From NCBI GenBank assembly GCA_943330705.2, contig CALQIT020000013.1:1-50440 (forward strand): DNA of 50,440 bases, written 5' to 3'. How positions within the stretch are numbered: position 1 is the first letter of the stretch; each line of letters opens with the position of its first letter. The notes under the pieces were generated by a model, which was not told where the DNA came from, did no database searches, and saw only the letters and a program-made list of their open reading frames with translations. Positions 39,954-48,941 of the stretch are shown here, in pieces. The position numbers were made by a program, and so were the translations under genes. This DNA comes from Streptomyces griseus (GTDB lineage Bacteria; Bdellovibrionota; Bdellovibrionia; Bdellovibrionales; Bdellovibrionaceae).

Positions 39954-40242
39954 GGTCAAACCGATTCTTAGCGTATTTTTTATAATATCAACGTTGTTCA
40001 TTGTCGTTTTTCTAAAAATGGAAGAACGCCGTCAGGGATATGAAATTCTAAAACTGACACAAGAGCATCGTCATTTAATCGAAGACAAACGCGAAAAAAA
40101 TATGCACCTGGCAAAAATCACCCGACCGCAGTTGGTTGAAAAATTAGCCCAGCGCCGCCTTACTTTACGTAAATTACAAAACAGCCAAATCATCCATCTT
40201 TCGGGAAACTCTCTAAATTCACAAAATCGGGAATTGAATTGA
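39922..40242 (+). CDS. ftsL: Cell division protein FtsL
   Basis: Small bitopic divisome protein. The ATG at 39922 has GGGG eight bases upstream and gives 106 residues; the longer frame from 39853 lies inside rsmH. A short cytoplasmic tail (MLSQRSRQIHEVK) is followed by one membrane helix (ILSVFFIISTLFIVVFLK) and a heptad-patterned periplasmic coil (GYEILKLTQEHRHLIEDKRE, LVEKLAQRRLTLRKL). Family identity rests on position between rsmH and ftsI as well as on topology. Overlaps both neighbours, so translation is coupled. Confidence 0.85.
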   Translation: MLSQRSRQIHEVKPILSVFFIISTLFIVVFLKMEERRQGYEILKLTQEHRHLIEDKREKNMHLAKITRPQLVEKLAQRRLTLRKLQNSQIIHLSGNSLNSQNRELN

Positions 40243-42227
40243 AATCACGAATTATAATTTTATTTACCGGAGTTGTTGGCCTTTGGATCCTTTTGCTTTT
40301 GCGTGCGGCTTCGCTGCAAATCTTACCAAATCCCCGTTTGCAAGCCCTTAAGGATAGGCAGTTTCAAACTCGAATAACTTTGAACTCCCGTCGGGGTGCC
40401 ATCGTTGACCGGCATGGCCGCGATCTGGCTTTGTCGACCACCGCCTATTCGGTTTTTGCTGATCCTAAGCTTCTGGTGAAAAAGAAAACTTTGGCTAAAC
40501 GGCTGGGCAAAATCCTAAATGTGTCGTCAGAAAATATATTTGCCAAAATCAAGGGTGAAGAAAAAAGATTTATTTGGATCCAACGTTTGATTACAAAAGA
40601 TGTCGCAGATCAAGTGAAAGACCTTGAGCTGCGTGGTCTTCAGGTGGTTGAAGAATACAAACGGGTCTATCCAAATGACAACTTACTGGCGCAAACTTTG
40701 GGGATTGTCGGACAAGAGGGTCAGGGGTTAGAAGGCCTTGAGCATCAATACGAGCAAATCTTGCACGGCAACGCAAAAAAAATAGTGGTGCGCCGTGATG
40801 CCCGCGGCCGTCCGCTGGTTGCTGATGGGATGATGCTTACTGAAAATCCTGATGGTGCTGAAATCAAGCTGACCATCGACTCTGAAATGCAACACATGCT
40901 TGAAAATGAAATTGCCGCAGCAATCAAAGAGTTCGACGCTGAGGCCGGACATGCCGTGATCTTAGATGCAAAAACTTCAGCAATTTTAGCTCTTGCAACG
41001 GCTCCGCTAATTGATGCCAACAAGGCTTCCAAATCCGCGGCGGGCCTGCGCCGCAATCGGGTGGTTACCGACGCCTTTGAGCCCGGCAGCACCATGAAAA
41101 CTTTTGTCATCGCCACCGCTTTGCGAGAAAAAATTGTCGCTCCAAACACGAAATACAATACTGAAAATGGTATTTTTAAAGTTGCTGGTCGAATCATTCG
41201 CGAAGCTGACATGGAACATCAGTGGCCCCACTTAACCGTCAGTGAAATCTTGGCGTATTCTTCAAATATTGGAACAACAAAAATAGCCTTTGATCTGGGC
41301 CCGGAATCATTGCGTGCAGGTCTAAATGATTTTGGCTTTGGAATTCGAACCGGGATCGACCTTCCTGGAGAGGCCAAGGGGACCTTGCTTCCTTTGCCTT
41401 GGATTCAGCACTTAACGGCGACGATCTCTTTCGGTCATGGAATTTCAGCAAGCCCTTTGCAAATTGCCAATGCTTATGCGGCCATCGCCAACGGCGGAAT
41501 TCTAAATACTCCTTACCTAGTGCAGTCCATACGAGATCCTGATAGCGGGGAAATTACAGATATAAAGCCTAAAATGGTCCGTCGAGTTTTACCAGAAGCG
41601 GATGCCGCGGCGATGCGTTTAATGCTAAACGGTGTTACCGCAGCAGGGGGCACGGGTGTGAATGCAAAAGTTGAAGGGTTTCCGGTTGGTGGCAAGACGG
41701 GAACCGCACAAAAAGTAAATCCGGATGGTCGTGGCTATTTGCCAGGTGCTTACATTTCAAGCTTTGCCGGATTTATTCCCGCCAATGATCCTAAATTTGT
41801 GATTTATGTGGTACTGGATCAACCCAAAGCTAAAAATAAATACTATGGTTCGCAGGTTGCTGCGCCGATTTTTTCTAGAATCGCATCCTATGCGGTTCGC
41901 CAAGGCGGAATCGTGCCGATTATGCTTTCAGAAAAAAATCTACCTCAATTATCAGAGGCAAAAGCAAAAAAACTAGTTGCCGCAAAACTAGCGCAGAAAA
42001 AGCTTGAGATCGCTGCCGCGCCGCCAGTTGTTGAGGAAAGTAAAATGGGACCCGATCAAGAAAAAGTCCCAGATTTGCGAAGTCTAAGCATGCGGGAAGT
42101 TGTTGATCGCCTGCGTGGCCAGGGGATTACGGCTCGTTTTCATGGGCAAGGAATGGTTTCAGAAGTTCGCCCACCTGCCGGTAGTTCGCTGCCCGAAGAT
42201 CGCCAGCTGAATATTATTTTTCGCTAG
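40239..42227 (+). CDS. ftsI: Peptidoglycan DD-transpeptidase FtsI (PBP3) with PASTA domain
   Basis: Septal transpeptidase. TTG start overlapping the ftsL stop. Membrane helix 4-23. N-terminal domain with NSRRGAIVDRHGRDLA. Transpeptidase motifs: FEPGSTMKTF (nucleophile Ser in STMK), YSSNIGTTK (SSN) and GGKTGTAQK (KTG). After a basic linker, a C-terminal PASTA-like module (about 605-662, KVPDLRSLSMREVVDRL, VRPPAGSSLPEDRQ) may bind peptidoglycan, as in Spo-type PBP3 enzymes. The last 33 bases are duplicated about 690 bases downstream. The 3' end was originally convergent with the esterase gene. Confidence 0.95.
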   Translation: MKSRIIILFTGVVGLWILLLLRAASLQILPNPRLQALKDRQFQTRITLNSRRGAIVDRHGRDLALSTTAYSVFADPKLLVKKKTLAKRLGKILNVSSENIFAKIKGEEKRFIWIQRLITKDVADQVKDLELRGLQVVEEYKRVYPNDNLLAQTLGIVGQEGQGLEGLEHQYEQILHGNAKKIVVRRDARGRPLVADGMMLTENPDGAEIKLTIDSEMQHMLENEIAAAIKEFDAEAGHAVILDAKTSAILALATAPLIDANKASKSAAGLRRNRVVTDAFEPGSTMKTFVIATALREKIVAPNTKYNTENGIFKVAGRIIREADMEHQWPHLTVSEILAYSSNIGTTKIAFDLGPESLRAGLNDFGFGIRTGIDLPGEAKGTLLPLPWIQHLTATISFGHGISASPLQIANAYAAIANGGILNTPYLVQSIRDPDSGEITDIKPKMVRRVLPEADAAAMRLMLNGVTAAGGTGVNAKVEGFPVGGKTGTAQKVNPDGRGYLPGAYISSFAGFIPANDPKFVIYVVLDQPKAKNKYYGSQVAAPIFSRIASYAVRQGGIVPIMLSEKNLPQLSEAKAKKLVAAKLAQKKLEIAAAPPVVEESKMGPDQEKVPDLRSLSMREVVDRLRGQGITARFHGQGMVSEVRPPAGSSLPEDRQLNIIFR

Positions 42228-42241
42228 TGATTTCTTTTAAG
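42195..42241. repeat. 47-bp direct repeat, copy 1 (ftsI 3' end)
   Basis: GAAGATCGCCAGCTGA starts the repeat, which ends TTTCTTTTAAG; it is identical to 42890-42936 at 45 of 47 positions. It contains the ftsI stop codon and the higA stop codon (opposite strand). Confidence 0.9.
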
Positions 42242-42497
42242 CTGCCTTTTTACGCGCAACCCATAAATCATATTCGGCTTGAATTCGCACCCACATTTCT
42301 GCCGTAGTTCCGAGAACATCTTCAAGAATAATTGCAAAGTCTGGAGAAATAGATCTTTTACCATTAACGATTTCATTAATTTTACGAGGAGAACATTTGC
42401 ACTTCTTTGCCAATTGAGACTGATTTAGCCCCATCTCCTGCATGTAGACTTCGCTAAGCACCAGACCTGGATGCATGGATTTTGGATTTTTAATCAT
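42237..42497 (-). CDS. higA: HigA-type antitoxin (Xre family)
   Basis: An 86-residue Xre-type protein. HPGLVLSEVYMQEMGLNQSQ then LAKKCKCSPRKINEIVNGKR is the HigA/VapI helix-turn-helix, followed by SISPDFAIILEDVLGTTAEM and WVRIQAEYDLWVAR, the usual HigA ending. The gene appears whole, but its toxin partner upstream is broken. Its stop codon lies inside the 47-bp repeat that marks the insertion edge. It lies on the opposite strand to ftsI and murE. Confidence 0.85.
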   Translation of the reverse strand: MIKNPKSMHPGLVLSEVYMQEMGLNQSQLAKKCKCSPRKINEIVNGKRSISPDFAIILEDVLGTTAEMWVRIQAEYDLWVARKKAA

Positions 42498-42500
42498 AAA

Positions 42501-42710
42501 TCATCCTTTGTGATCACCTTTAAGTTTATGCAAACGAATATTTGGTGGTTGCCCTTGAATTTTTAAATCGTTCAAATCGTTCGTCGCGTGCATAATCGTC
42601 AAAAGCGCCTTCGCACGGACCCATAACTCTTGTGGCAAGCGCTTGGACTTATCTGTCTCATCCTCCTTTCCACTACAGTTCGTTAACCAAATTTTGAATG
42701 ACTTGCGTAT
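42501..42710 (-). pseudogene. higB: Decayed HigB toxin
   Basis: Minus strand from ATA 42710: RKSFKIWLTNCSGKED, then KSKRLPQELWVRAKALLTIM and LNDLKIQGQPPNIRLHKLKG, ending DHKG at TGA 42503-42501. This aligns by eye with HigB (RVKRLPxExxxRALxKLxxLxxAxxLxDLRxPPxxRLxxLKGDRxGQYSIRINxxWRICF). The C-terminal third (SIRINDQWRICF) is absent and there is no normal start codon, so the toxin is dead while the antitoxin remains. Confidence 0.7.
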
Positions 42711-42738
42711 TTATTCGTCAGTTAATTGCTTCACAGCT

Positions 42739-42782
42739 CCCTCTGTAATATTGCAATGTATATATTGCAATATTACAGAGGG
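42739..42782. repeat. Perfect 19-bp palindrome, copy 2
   Basis: CCCTCTGTAATATTGCAAT (42739-42757) and its exact complement (42764-42782) surround GTATAT. It is the same element as at 28783-28822, with C to T and G to T changes in one arm matched by complementary changes in the other. The downstream arm includes the SD of the ORF at 42791. Confidence 0.85.
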
Positions 42783-42790
42783 GCAAAAAT

Positions 42791-42922
42791 ATGAATAAAT
42801 CCGACAAGAGCGCGTCACTTTTAAGCTTATTGGCAGAAAAAAATTTGAAGCATTGGTTAAAAAATGGGGCGTTAAACTGCCGCCCACTTGAAGATCGCCA
42901 GCTGATTACTATTTTTCGCTAG
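42791..42922 (+). CDS. 43-residue chimeric ORF, probably decayed
   Basis: ATG 42791 follows GAGGGG. The frame starts MNKSDKSASLLSLLAEK and ends CRPLEDRQLITIFR, the last residues coming from the duplicated ftsI 3' end. Adding one T in the run at 42818-42822 restores a frame MNKSDKSASLF, LIGRKKFEALVKKWGVKLPP, stopping at 42891 exactly at the repeat edge and matching copy 1 at 28772. The real ancestor was therefore probably a 33-codon gene; the present ORF is an accident of a one-base loss. Confidence 0.35.
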   Translation: MNKSDKSASLLSLLAEKNLKHWLKNGALNCRPLEDRQLITIFR

Positions 42923-42936
42923 TGATTTCTTTTAAG
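42890..42936. repeat. 47-bp direct repeat, copy 2 (esterase 3' end)
   Basis: Second copy of 42195-42241, with two substitutions. On the minus strand it holds the end of the esterase gene (KEITSEK and stop). Confidence 0.9.
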
Positions 42937-43613
42937 TATTTATTGGCCTCGACAATTACCGGCATTGGAATTTCGTGCCCGCCGCGAAATTGAAAAAGTC
43001 GACCTTTCATTCCGCCTGAGGTCAGAAACGATTCTAGTTGCTGGGCTCCACGAATACTTAGAACTGCGTCTTGCTCGCCATGACTCATGAAGAATCTTTT
43101 TCCCGCGCGTGCGCCAACCAATTCTTTAAGGTTGGCTTTGTTAACTAAATTTCCAGATAGAATAACAAGGCCCAAAGGCGCTTCGGGCGCATGCAGATAT
43201 ATATCCGTTGCTAGCATTGCCCCTTGACTGAAGCCGCCAACAATAATTTTATTCCACGGCGTTTTGATGTCGGCGATCATTTTCATCACTTTTTGTCGCA
43301 GCTCTGGCACCCCTGGGTGGGTTTCTTTACTTAGATCTCGGGGTGTGCCGCTGGCTTGGGCCTGTTGTAGGGCGGCGATATCAATTGGCCACCAGGCTCG
43401 TCCTGTCCAGCCGGGTCCAATAGGCACCTCAATAACCCCTTGTGGGAAGATCCAGCGGGTTGGCGCGGCTGTTTCAAGAACTTCACTTAAAGATTTCAAG
43501 TCATAGGCATCTGCACCATAGCCGTGAAAAAGGATCACGACGACTTCATCTTGACCCTTGCTGGTGCCCTCACTAGAATTCTCAATGACTTGCATCTGGC
43601 CAATTCGCTGCAT
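42909..43613 (-). CDS. Alpha/beta-hydrolase, carboxylesterase/phospholipase type
   Basis: A 234-residue serine hydrolase of the abhydrolase_2 family. Features: ILFHGYGADAYDLKSLSEVL (oxyanion loop), RWIFPQGVIEVPIGPGWTG, nucleophile elbow GGFSQGAMLA, SHGEQDAVLSI (catalytic Asp) and FRGGHEIP (catalytic His). The substrate is unknown; short-chain esters or lysophospholipids are usual. ATG 43613 has AGGGG five bases upstream. It lies divergent from murE and convergent with ftsI in the middle of the dcw block. Confidence 0.85.
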   Translation of the reverse strand: MQRIGQMQVIENSSEGTSKGQDEVVVILFHGYGADAYDLKSLSEVLETAAPTRWIFPQGVIEVPIGPGWTGRAWWPIDIAALQQAQASGTPRDLSKETHPGVPELRQKVMKMIADIKTPWNKIIVGGFSQGAMLATDIYLHAPEAPLGLVILSGNLVNKANLKELVGARAGKRFFMSHGEQDAVLSIRGAQQLESFLTSGGMKGRLFQFRGGHEIPMPVIVEANKYLKEITSEK

Positions 43614-43648
43614 TTGAATCCCCTATAGACCTGACTCGGAGGCCTTTT

Positions 43649-45139
43649 TTGAAACTTGCTGAGCTTCTTTCTGTCCTGACAGAGGAAAAAAATCAACAGC
43701 AAATCCCTGAGGATTTTGAAATCACAGGAATTTCTTTTGATACCCGGTCGGTTGCACCTGGTTTTGTCTTTGTGGCCATTAAGGGTCAGAAGGGTGACGG
43801 CCATGACTTGACAGCAAAAGCTGTTGAAAATGGGGCTGTTGCCCTGGTGCTTGAGAAGCCAGAAAGCATCCCGCCTGGTTTTCTCGGGCCGGTGCGAATT
43901 GTTCACAATACACGAGAGGCCTTAGATCAATTGGCTAGCCAATACTATGGGAATCCTTCAAAGGATCTATTTTGTTTTGGTGTCACCGGCACCAATGGCA
44001 AGACTTCCACGACCTACATGCTTGAGCATGTCCTGAACCGGATGCAAATTATTACCGGAGTGCTGGGGACTATAGATCATCACTTACTGGGGTATGTGTG
44101 GCCGACGGAAGTCACGACGCCGGATCCAATTTCTTTACAGCGTCGTTTGCGCGAAATGAAGGATACCGGGGCCCGTGCCGTTGCTATGGAAGTCTCGTCG
44201 CATGCCTTGGACCAGAAGCGAGCCGACGGAGTGCATTTTAACACAGTTATATTCACCAACCTCACTCGGGATCATCTGGATTACCATGCGAATATGGAAC
44301 TCTACTTTGCGGCAAAGCAAAGGTTATTTACTGATCTTTTGTGGAAAACCGAGAAGCCGCTGACCTTTGCGGTGGTCAATACCGATGATGAGTGGGGTGC
44401 AAAACTCAGATTATCCTCCAATGCTTCGCTGTGGACATTTGGGCAAAATTCGCGAGCTGACTTTTCGTTTAAAATTCTGAAGATGAGCTTCGCGCAAACG
44501 GAATTTGAAATTAAGACTCCGTTGGGAACGCATAAAAGCTTTATCCCGATGTGCGGGGTTCACAATATCTATAATGCGGTTGGGGTTGTTGCGGCGGCGG
44601 CAAACGCGGGTGTTCCTCCGTTGGCTGCGCTGCAGGCGCTGCAAAGTTTCACTGGAGTTCCTGGGCGACTGCAAGGGGTAGAAAATCGCAAATCCTTGCA
44701 TGTGTTTGTCGATTACGCACATACGCCCGATGCCTTGATGAATGTTCTGCAAAGCCTGATCCGCGTGCGCAAAGAATTGCAGGAAAATATTCGCATTTGG
44801 ACGGTTTTTGGCTGCGGCGGGGACCGCGATAAAGGCAAACGGCCTGAGATGGCAAAAATTGCAGAAAAGTATTCCGATTTCGTGGTCGTCACATCAGACA
44901 ATCCGCGAAGCGAAAATCCTGAGCAGATTTTGCAAGATATTTGGCAAGGATTTTCTAAACCTGAAAAAAATATTACGATGGAAGTCGACCGCAAAAAAGC
45001 AATTGAATGGGTCTTAGTCAAAGCAACAGCCGGAGACGTGATTCTAATTGCTGGCAAGGGCCACGAGGACTATCAAACTATCGGCGTTGAAAAGCGACAC
45101 TTTAGCGATGCCGCCGTCGTAAGGGAATTTGAAAAATAG
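43649..45139 (+). CDS. murE: UDP-MurNAc-tripeptide synthetase
   Basis: Adds the third amino acid to UDP-MurNAc-L-Ala-D-Glu in the cytoplasm. TTG start with CGGAGG seven bases upstream. Motifs: GISFDTRSVAPGFVFVAIKG, ATP loop GVTGTNGKTSTTYML, EVSSHALDQKR, FTNLTRDHLDYHANMELYF and the substrate motif SDNPRSENPEQIL. The DNPR sequence indicates meso-diaminopimelate as the added residue. It is 496 residues, normal. Followed by murF after 39 bases. Confidence 0.95.
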   Translation: MKLAELLSVLTEEKNQQQIPEDFEITGISFDTRSVAPGFVFVAIKGQKGDGHDLTAKAVENGAVALVLEKPESIPPGFLGPVRIVHNTREALDQLASQYYGNPSKDLFCFGVTGTNGKTSTTYMLEHVLNRMQIITGVLGTIDHHLLGYVWPTEVTTPDPISLQRRLREMKDTGARAVAMEVSSHALDQKRADGVHFNTVIFTNLTRDHLDYHANMELYFAAKQRLFTDLLWKTEKPLTFAVVNTDDEWGAKLRLSSNASLWTFGQNSRADFSFKILKMSFAQTEFEIKTPLGTHKSFIPMCGVHNIYNAVGVVAAAANAGVPPLAALQALQSFTGVPGRLQGVENRKSLHVFVDYAHTPDALMNVLQSLIRVRKELQENIRIWTVFGCGGDRDKGKRPEMAKIAEKYSDFVVVTSDNPRSENPEQILQDIWQGFSKPEKNITMEVDRKKAIEWVLVKATAGDVILIAGKGHEDYQTIGVEKRHFSDAAVVREFEK

Positions 45140-45178
45140 GCAGCAAAGCTGCCAAGAAGAACAGCGAGGAAGGATTCA

Positions 45179-46600
45179 ATGAAGACGATGACATTAAAGG
45201 AATTTCTAGCCTGCACCGGTGGTCAGCTACTTTCTGAAAAAGAAAATGTTTTTTCAGATATTGGTTTTGATACGCGCTTGGATTTAACCGGGAAAATATT
45301 TATCGCGATCCACGGCGAAACTCACGATGCCCATGATTTTATCGCAAAAGCCGTAGAAAAAGGTGCCGCGGCAGTTGTCGTGCACCGGGAAACTGCTGAT
45401 TTAGCCGATGTAAAAAGTCGCACGACAGTGATTAAAGTTCCTGACACTTTATTAGCTTTACACGACTTGGCTAGATATTCACGACGAAACAGTAAGGCTT
45501 TGGTTGTCGGCATTGCCGGTAGCAACGGAAAAACCACAAGTAAAGAATTCTGTGCGGCGGTGATCAGCACTTACCGAAAAGTTCATTATTCAAAAGGTAG
45601 TTTCAATAATCACTGGGGTGTTCCCTTTACTATTTTATCTGAAGCAAAAGACACCCAGGTTCTGATTCTAGAAATGGGCATGAATCACCCGCGCGAGCTT
45701 GAGGTTCTTGCCAAAATCGGTGAGCCCGATATTGCTGTCGTGACTTATGTAGGGGTCGAACATATCGAGCACTTTGGCAGTCTCGAAAAAATATCCGAAG
45801 CCGAAGAGGAAATTTATAAGTTCTCGCCGCCACAGGCGCAAAGAATCTTCAATTTAGATAACCCCTGGACCAACAAGATGTTTGCCAGGGCGACTCAGGA
45901 TTATCCCAATGCAAAAAAGATTTGGACTTTTTCGGCAAAAAACAAAAATGCAGATGTTAGCTTAGAAATTGTCGAACTAACAATGGGCTCACTTCGGGTT
46001 CGTGGCCACATTGGTGCCGTTAAAAACGAAGCCGTCGTTGCGATTTTTGGCGCGCACAATTTGACCAACTTAATGGTGGCCGCAGCGGTGGGCTTATCTG
46101 TGGGGCTAAGTGGCGAAGAGGTTTGGGCGGCTTTGCCAAATTGCAAATCCACCTGGGGACGCAATCAGTTGGTGACGACAAAACATGGGGCTCAGATTCT
46201 GTTTGATGGATACAATGCCAATCCGGATTCGATGACCGCCTTGTTGGAAAACTTAAGCTTGTTAAAGACATCCGGAAAAAGATTTGGGGTCTTTGGCCAG
46301 ATGCGTGAGCTAGGGCATCATGCAGCGGCAGCCCATCTTGAACTGGGCACAGCTGTCGGCAAGGCTTCATTTGATTGCATTTGGTTTGTCGGCGAAGACT
46401 GCGACTCTTTTGAAAGTGGGATCAAAGCCTCTGGATATTCAAAGCAGTTAATGATTTCCAGCCGCTATGACGGGGCTTTTGCCTCGCAGTTGGCAGCGCA
46501 ACTGACCTCAGGAGATCTAGCCATCGTCAAAGGTTCACGAGGAGTCGAGTTGGAAAGATTCGTTCTGGCTTGCGAACCTTTAAATTTCAATGGCAAATAG
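45179..46600 (+). CDS. murF: UDP-MurNAc-tripeptide:D-Ala-D-Ala ligase
   Basis: Adds D-Ala-D-Ala to the UDP-MurNAc-tripeptide. AGGAAGG lies seven to eight bases before the ATG. Motifs: DIGFDTRLDLTGKIFIAIHG, GIAGSNGKTTSKEFCAAVI (ATP loop; Ser instead of the usual Thr), NNHWGVPFTIL, LEMGMNHPRELEVLAKI and LFDGYNANPDSMTALLENL. The length of 473 is normal. Operon with murE. Confidence 0.95.
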   Translation: MKTMTLKEFLACTGGQLLSEKENVFSDIGFDTRLDLTGKIFIAIHGETHDAHDFIAKAVEKGAAAVVVHRETADLADVKSRTTVIKVPDTLLALHDLARYSRRNSKALVVGIAGSNGKTTSKEFCAAVISTYRKVHYSKGSFNNHWGVPFTILSEAKDTQVLILEMGMNHPRELEVLAKIGEPDIAVVTYVGVEHIEHFGSLEKISEAEEEIYKFSPPQAQRIFNLDNPWTNKMFARATQDYPNAKKIWTFSAKNKNADVSLEIVELTMGSLRVRGHIGAVKNEAVVAIFGAHNLTNLMVAAAVGLSVGLSGEEVWAALPNCKSTWGRNQLVTTKHGAQILFDGYNANPDSMTALLENLSLLKTSGKRFGVFGQMRELGHHAAAAHLELGTAVGKASFDCIWFVGEDCDSFESGIKASGYSKQLMISSRYDGAFASQLAAQLTSGDLAIVKGSRGVELERFVLACEPLNFNGK

Positions 46601-46669
46601 CTGGGTCAAGCTAATAGATATCGGAGCGCGAATTGACAGACGTGGTCCAATTGTTTCAACTGCTACAGC

Positions 46670-47071
46670 ATGAACCCTTGTTACTGTGGCAATAATAAGT
46701 CATTTACAGAATGCTGTGATCTCTATCTCAGCAAAGGTCACTCCGCTGGCTCGCCGGAAGTATTGATGCGATCTCGCTACAGCGCATTTTGTATCAAGGA
46801 TATGGACTATATCGAAAAAACCACTCATCCCAAGACCCGGGGCGACTTCAATCGCCAAGAGAATCAAGAGTGGGCCGCGGCCTCAGTTTTTTATAGACTT
46901 GAAATTCTCTCACGCTCGACAGTTGGCCAGCGCGGGGTTGTTACTTTCAAAGCCTATTCGCGAATAAACGATCAGGAAAATGTGCATCACGAAATTTCAA
47001 ACTTTCAGTGCGAAAAGGGAATATGGTTTTTTCTTGATGGCATAGCCGCTAAATCTGGAATGGAGAATTGA
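46670..47071 (+). CDS. YchJ-family SEC-C zinc-motif protein
   Basis: A 133-residue protein with N-terminal SEC-C-like cysteines ([19 protein letters not shown], Zn ligands) and the YchJ phrase [20 protein letters not shown] followed by KTTHPKTR. An NTF2-like domain ends WFFLDGIA. Function is unknown in the family. Unexpected inside a dcw cluster; it is one base from the ppa gene (stop and start nearly touching) and so forms a pair with it. Confidence 0.85.
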   Translation: MNPCYCGNNKSFTECCDLYLSKGHSAGSPEVLMRSRYSAFCIKDMDYIEKTTHPKTRGDFNRQENQEWAAASVFYRLEILSRSTVGQRGVVTFKAYSRINDQENVHHEISNFQCEKGIWFFLDGIAAKSGMEN

Positions 47072-47072
47072 T

Positions 47073-47639
47073 ATGCATGCTTGGCACGATGTTTCTATTG
47101 GTCCTGATGCTCCTGAAGTCGCTTGGGCTGTGATCGAAATTCCCAAGGGCTCGAAGCTTAAGTACGAACTGGATAAAAAAAGTGGACTGTTAAAAGTGGA
47201 CCGTGTGCTGTTTAGCAGTGTTCATTACCCAGCCAATTATGGATTTATTCCGCAAACTTACTGTGATGACAATGATCCCCTAGACGTTCTTGTTTTAGGA
47301 CAAGAGCCCGTAACCCCTCTTTGTATCATGCGCGCAAAAATTATCGGGGTCATGCGCATGGAGGACCAGGGCGAAGGCGACGACAAGCTGATCGCGGTGC
47401 ATGCCGATGATCCTGAATACAATCACATTGAAAAACTGAGCGATCTAAGCCCCCACCGTTTAGATGAAGTCCGTCGATTTTTTGAAGACTATAAAATTCT
47501 TGAAAAGAAGAAAGTTGTAATTACAGACTTTCTTGAAAAAGACGCCGCCTTGAAAATTCTCCAGGAGGCGATCGCCCTTTATCAGAAGTGCTTCAAGGAT
47601 GGCATTCAGATTGCGCCCAAGCCGCAACGACAACGGTGA
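47073..47639 (+). CDS. ppa: Inorganic pyrophosphatase
   Basis: Hydrolyses pyrophosphate to phosphate, pulling biosynthetic reactions forward. Family I motifs: [39 protein letters not shown] then VLVLGQ (metal-binding Asp triad), [20 protein letters not shown] and [13 protein letters not shown]. The length of 188 is normal. It lies between ychJ-like and mraY; the mraY reaction releases UMP, so this is housekeeping rather than a direct partner. Confidence 0.95.
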   Translation: MHAWHDVSIGPDAPEVAWAVIEIPKGSKLKYELDKKSGLLKVDRVLFSSVHYPANYGFIPQTYCDDNDPLDVLVLGQEPVTPLCIMRAKIIGVMRMEDQGEGDDKLIAVHADDPEYNHIEKLSDLSPHRLDEVRRFFEDYKILEKKKVVITDFLEKDAALKILQEAIALYQKCFKDGIQIAPKPQRQR

Positions 47640-47669
47640 TTGTCGTGGATCACAGCCAGCACCCAATAG

Positions 47670-47715
47670 GCCCAACCAAGAGCCAGCGCCTTTGTTCAGT
47701 TTGGGCTCATTTTTT
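47670..47715 (+). terminator. Possible weak terminator after ppa
   Basis: GCCCAA (47670-47675) pairs with TTGGGC (47701-47706) around a 25-base loop, then TCA and six T. The loop is long, so termination would be weak; transcription may continue into mraY, 192 bases downstream of ppa. Confidence 0.3.
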
Positions 47716-47831
47716 AGGGCTGCGCAGGATAAAAAAACATTAGCAATTATAGGTAGTTATAAACATTTTCTTGCGTCAATCCTAGGCTTTGTGCTAAACA
47801 AGAGGTTTGTTCCATCAGGGAAAGGTCCGCG

Positions 47832-48908
47832 ATGCTATATCAGCTACTGTATTCCTATGCCGATCAGATTTCTGCATTGAACGTTTTTCGCTACATTACC
47901 ACTCGCACATTCATATCTTTTTTTACTGCATTTTTATTGTGTTGGTTTTGGGCGCCCTTTTTTATTCGGCGGCTTGTAAGTAAGCAAATGGGTCAATCGA
48001 TTCGCGATGACGGTCCTCAGTCGCACAAAAAAAAAGCGGGCACGCCAACTATGGGCGGTGGGTTAATTTTACTGAGCACTTTGCTACCTTGTTTACTTTG
48101 GGTGGATATGACCAACCATCTAGTTTGGGCTGCGCTGACAGTGACCTGGGGATTCGGGGCGATTGGCTACTTTGATGATTGGCTTAAAGTTACTAAAAAA
48201 AATAGCAAAGGACTGTCTGGCCGAATTCGCTTAGCCAGCGAGTTTATTATTTCAGCTGGAGTTGTTTTTGCGTTGGTGCATTGGTTTGGCTTTTCAACTC
48301 AGCTTAATGTTCCGTTTTTTAAAAATATTCATCTTGATTTAGGATATTTTTATATCGTCTTTGCGTCGCTGGTTATGGTTGGAACGGCCAATGCGGTCAA
48401 CTTAACGGACGGGCTAGATGGTCTGGCGATTGTGCCCGTGATGATCTCTGCAACGACGTTGGGACTGTTTGCCTACGTAACTGGACATTTTGCCATTGCA
48501 CAGTACTTGCAGATTCCTCATGTCTCAGGGGCAGGGGAGCTTGCACCAGTGGCCGCGACCATCGTTGCCGCGGGAATGGGTTTTCTTTGGTACAATACCT
48601 ATCCGGCGCAGGTTTTCATGGGTGATGTGGGTTCGCTCAGTCTTGGCGGGTTTTTGGGGGCCATGGCGGTATTGACCCACAATGAAATTCTGCTGCTCCT
48701 TTTAGGTGGGGTTTTTGTCATCGAGGCCCTGTCAGTGATCACGCAGGTAATTTCTTTTAAGCTAACCGGAAAGCGTGTATTCAAAATGGCGCCCATTCAT
48801 CATCACTTTGAACTAAAGGGTATGACCGAGACCAAAATTATAGTGCGATTTTGGATCATTTCAATTCTGTTAGCGCTGGTCAGTCTTTCGACTCTTAAAC
48901 TTAGATAA
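47832..48908 (+). CDS. mraY: Phospho-MurNAc-pentapeptide transferase
   Basis: Transfers phospho-MurNAc-pentapeptide to undecaprenyl phosphate, making lipid I in the inner membrane. About ten membrane segments. Motifs: [35 protein letters not shown] (catalytic Asp pair), [31 protein letters not shown] and [20 protein letters not shown] then RFWI. The length of 358 is normal. The start at ATG 47832 follows AGGGAAAGG. Confidence 0.96.
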   Translation: MLYQLLYSYADQISALNVFRYITTRTFISFFTAFLLCWFWAPFFIRRLVSKQMGQSIRDDGPQSHKKKAGTPTMGGGLILLSTLLPCLLWVDMTNHLVWAALTVTWGFGAIGYFDDWLKVTKKNSKGLSGRIRLASEFIISAGVVFALVHWFGFSTQLNVPFFKNIHLDLGYFYIVFASLVMVGTANAVNLTDGLDGLAIVPVMISATTLGLFAYVTGHFAIAQYLQIPHVSGAGELAPVAATIVAAGMGFLWYNTYPAQVFMGDVGSLSLGGFLGAMAVLTHNEILLLLLGGVFVIEALSVITQVISFKLTGKRVFKMAPIHHHFELKGMTETKIIVRFWIISILLALVSLSTLKLR

Positions 48909-48941
48909 TTTTAAAATTAATTAGAAAGTGTGAGGTTTACT

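Noticed and set aside
40745-41212. 155-residue open frame antisense to ftsI
   Set aside because: Mirror of strong ftsI coding bias; ftsI motifs are certain on the other strand.
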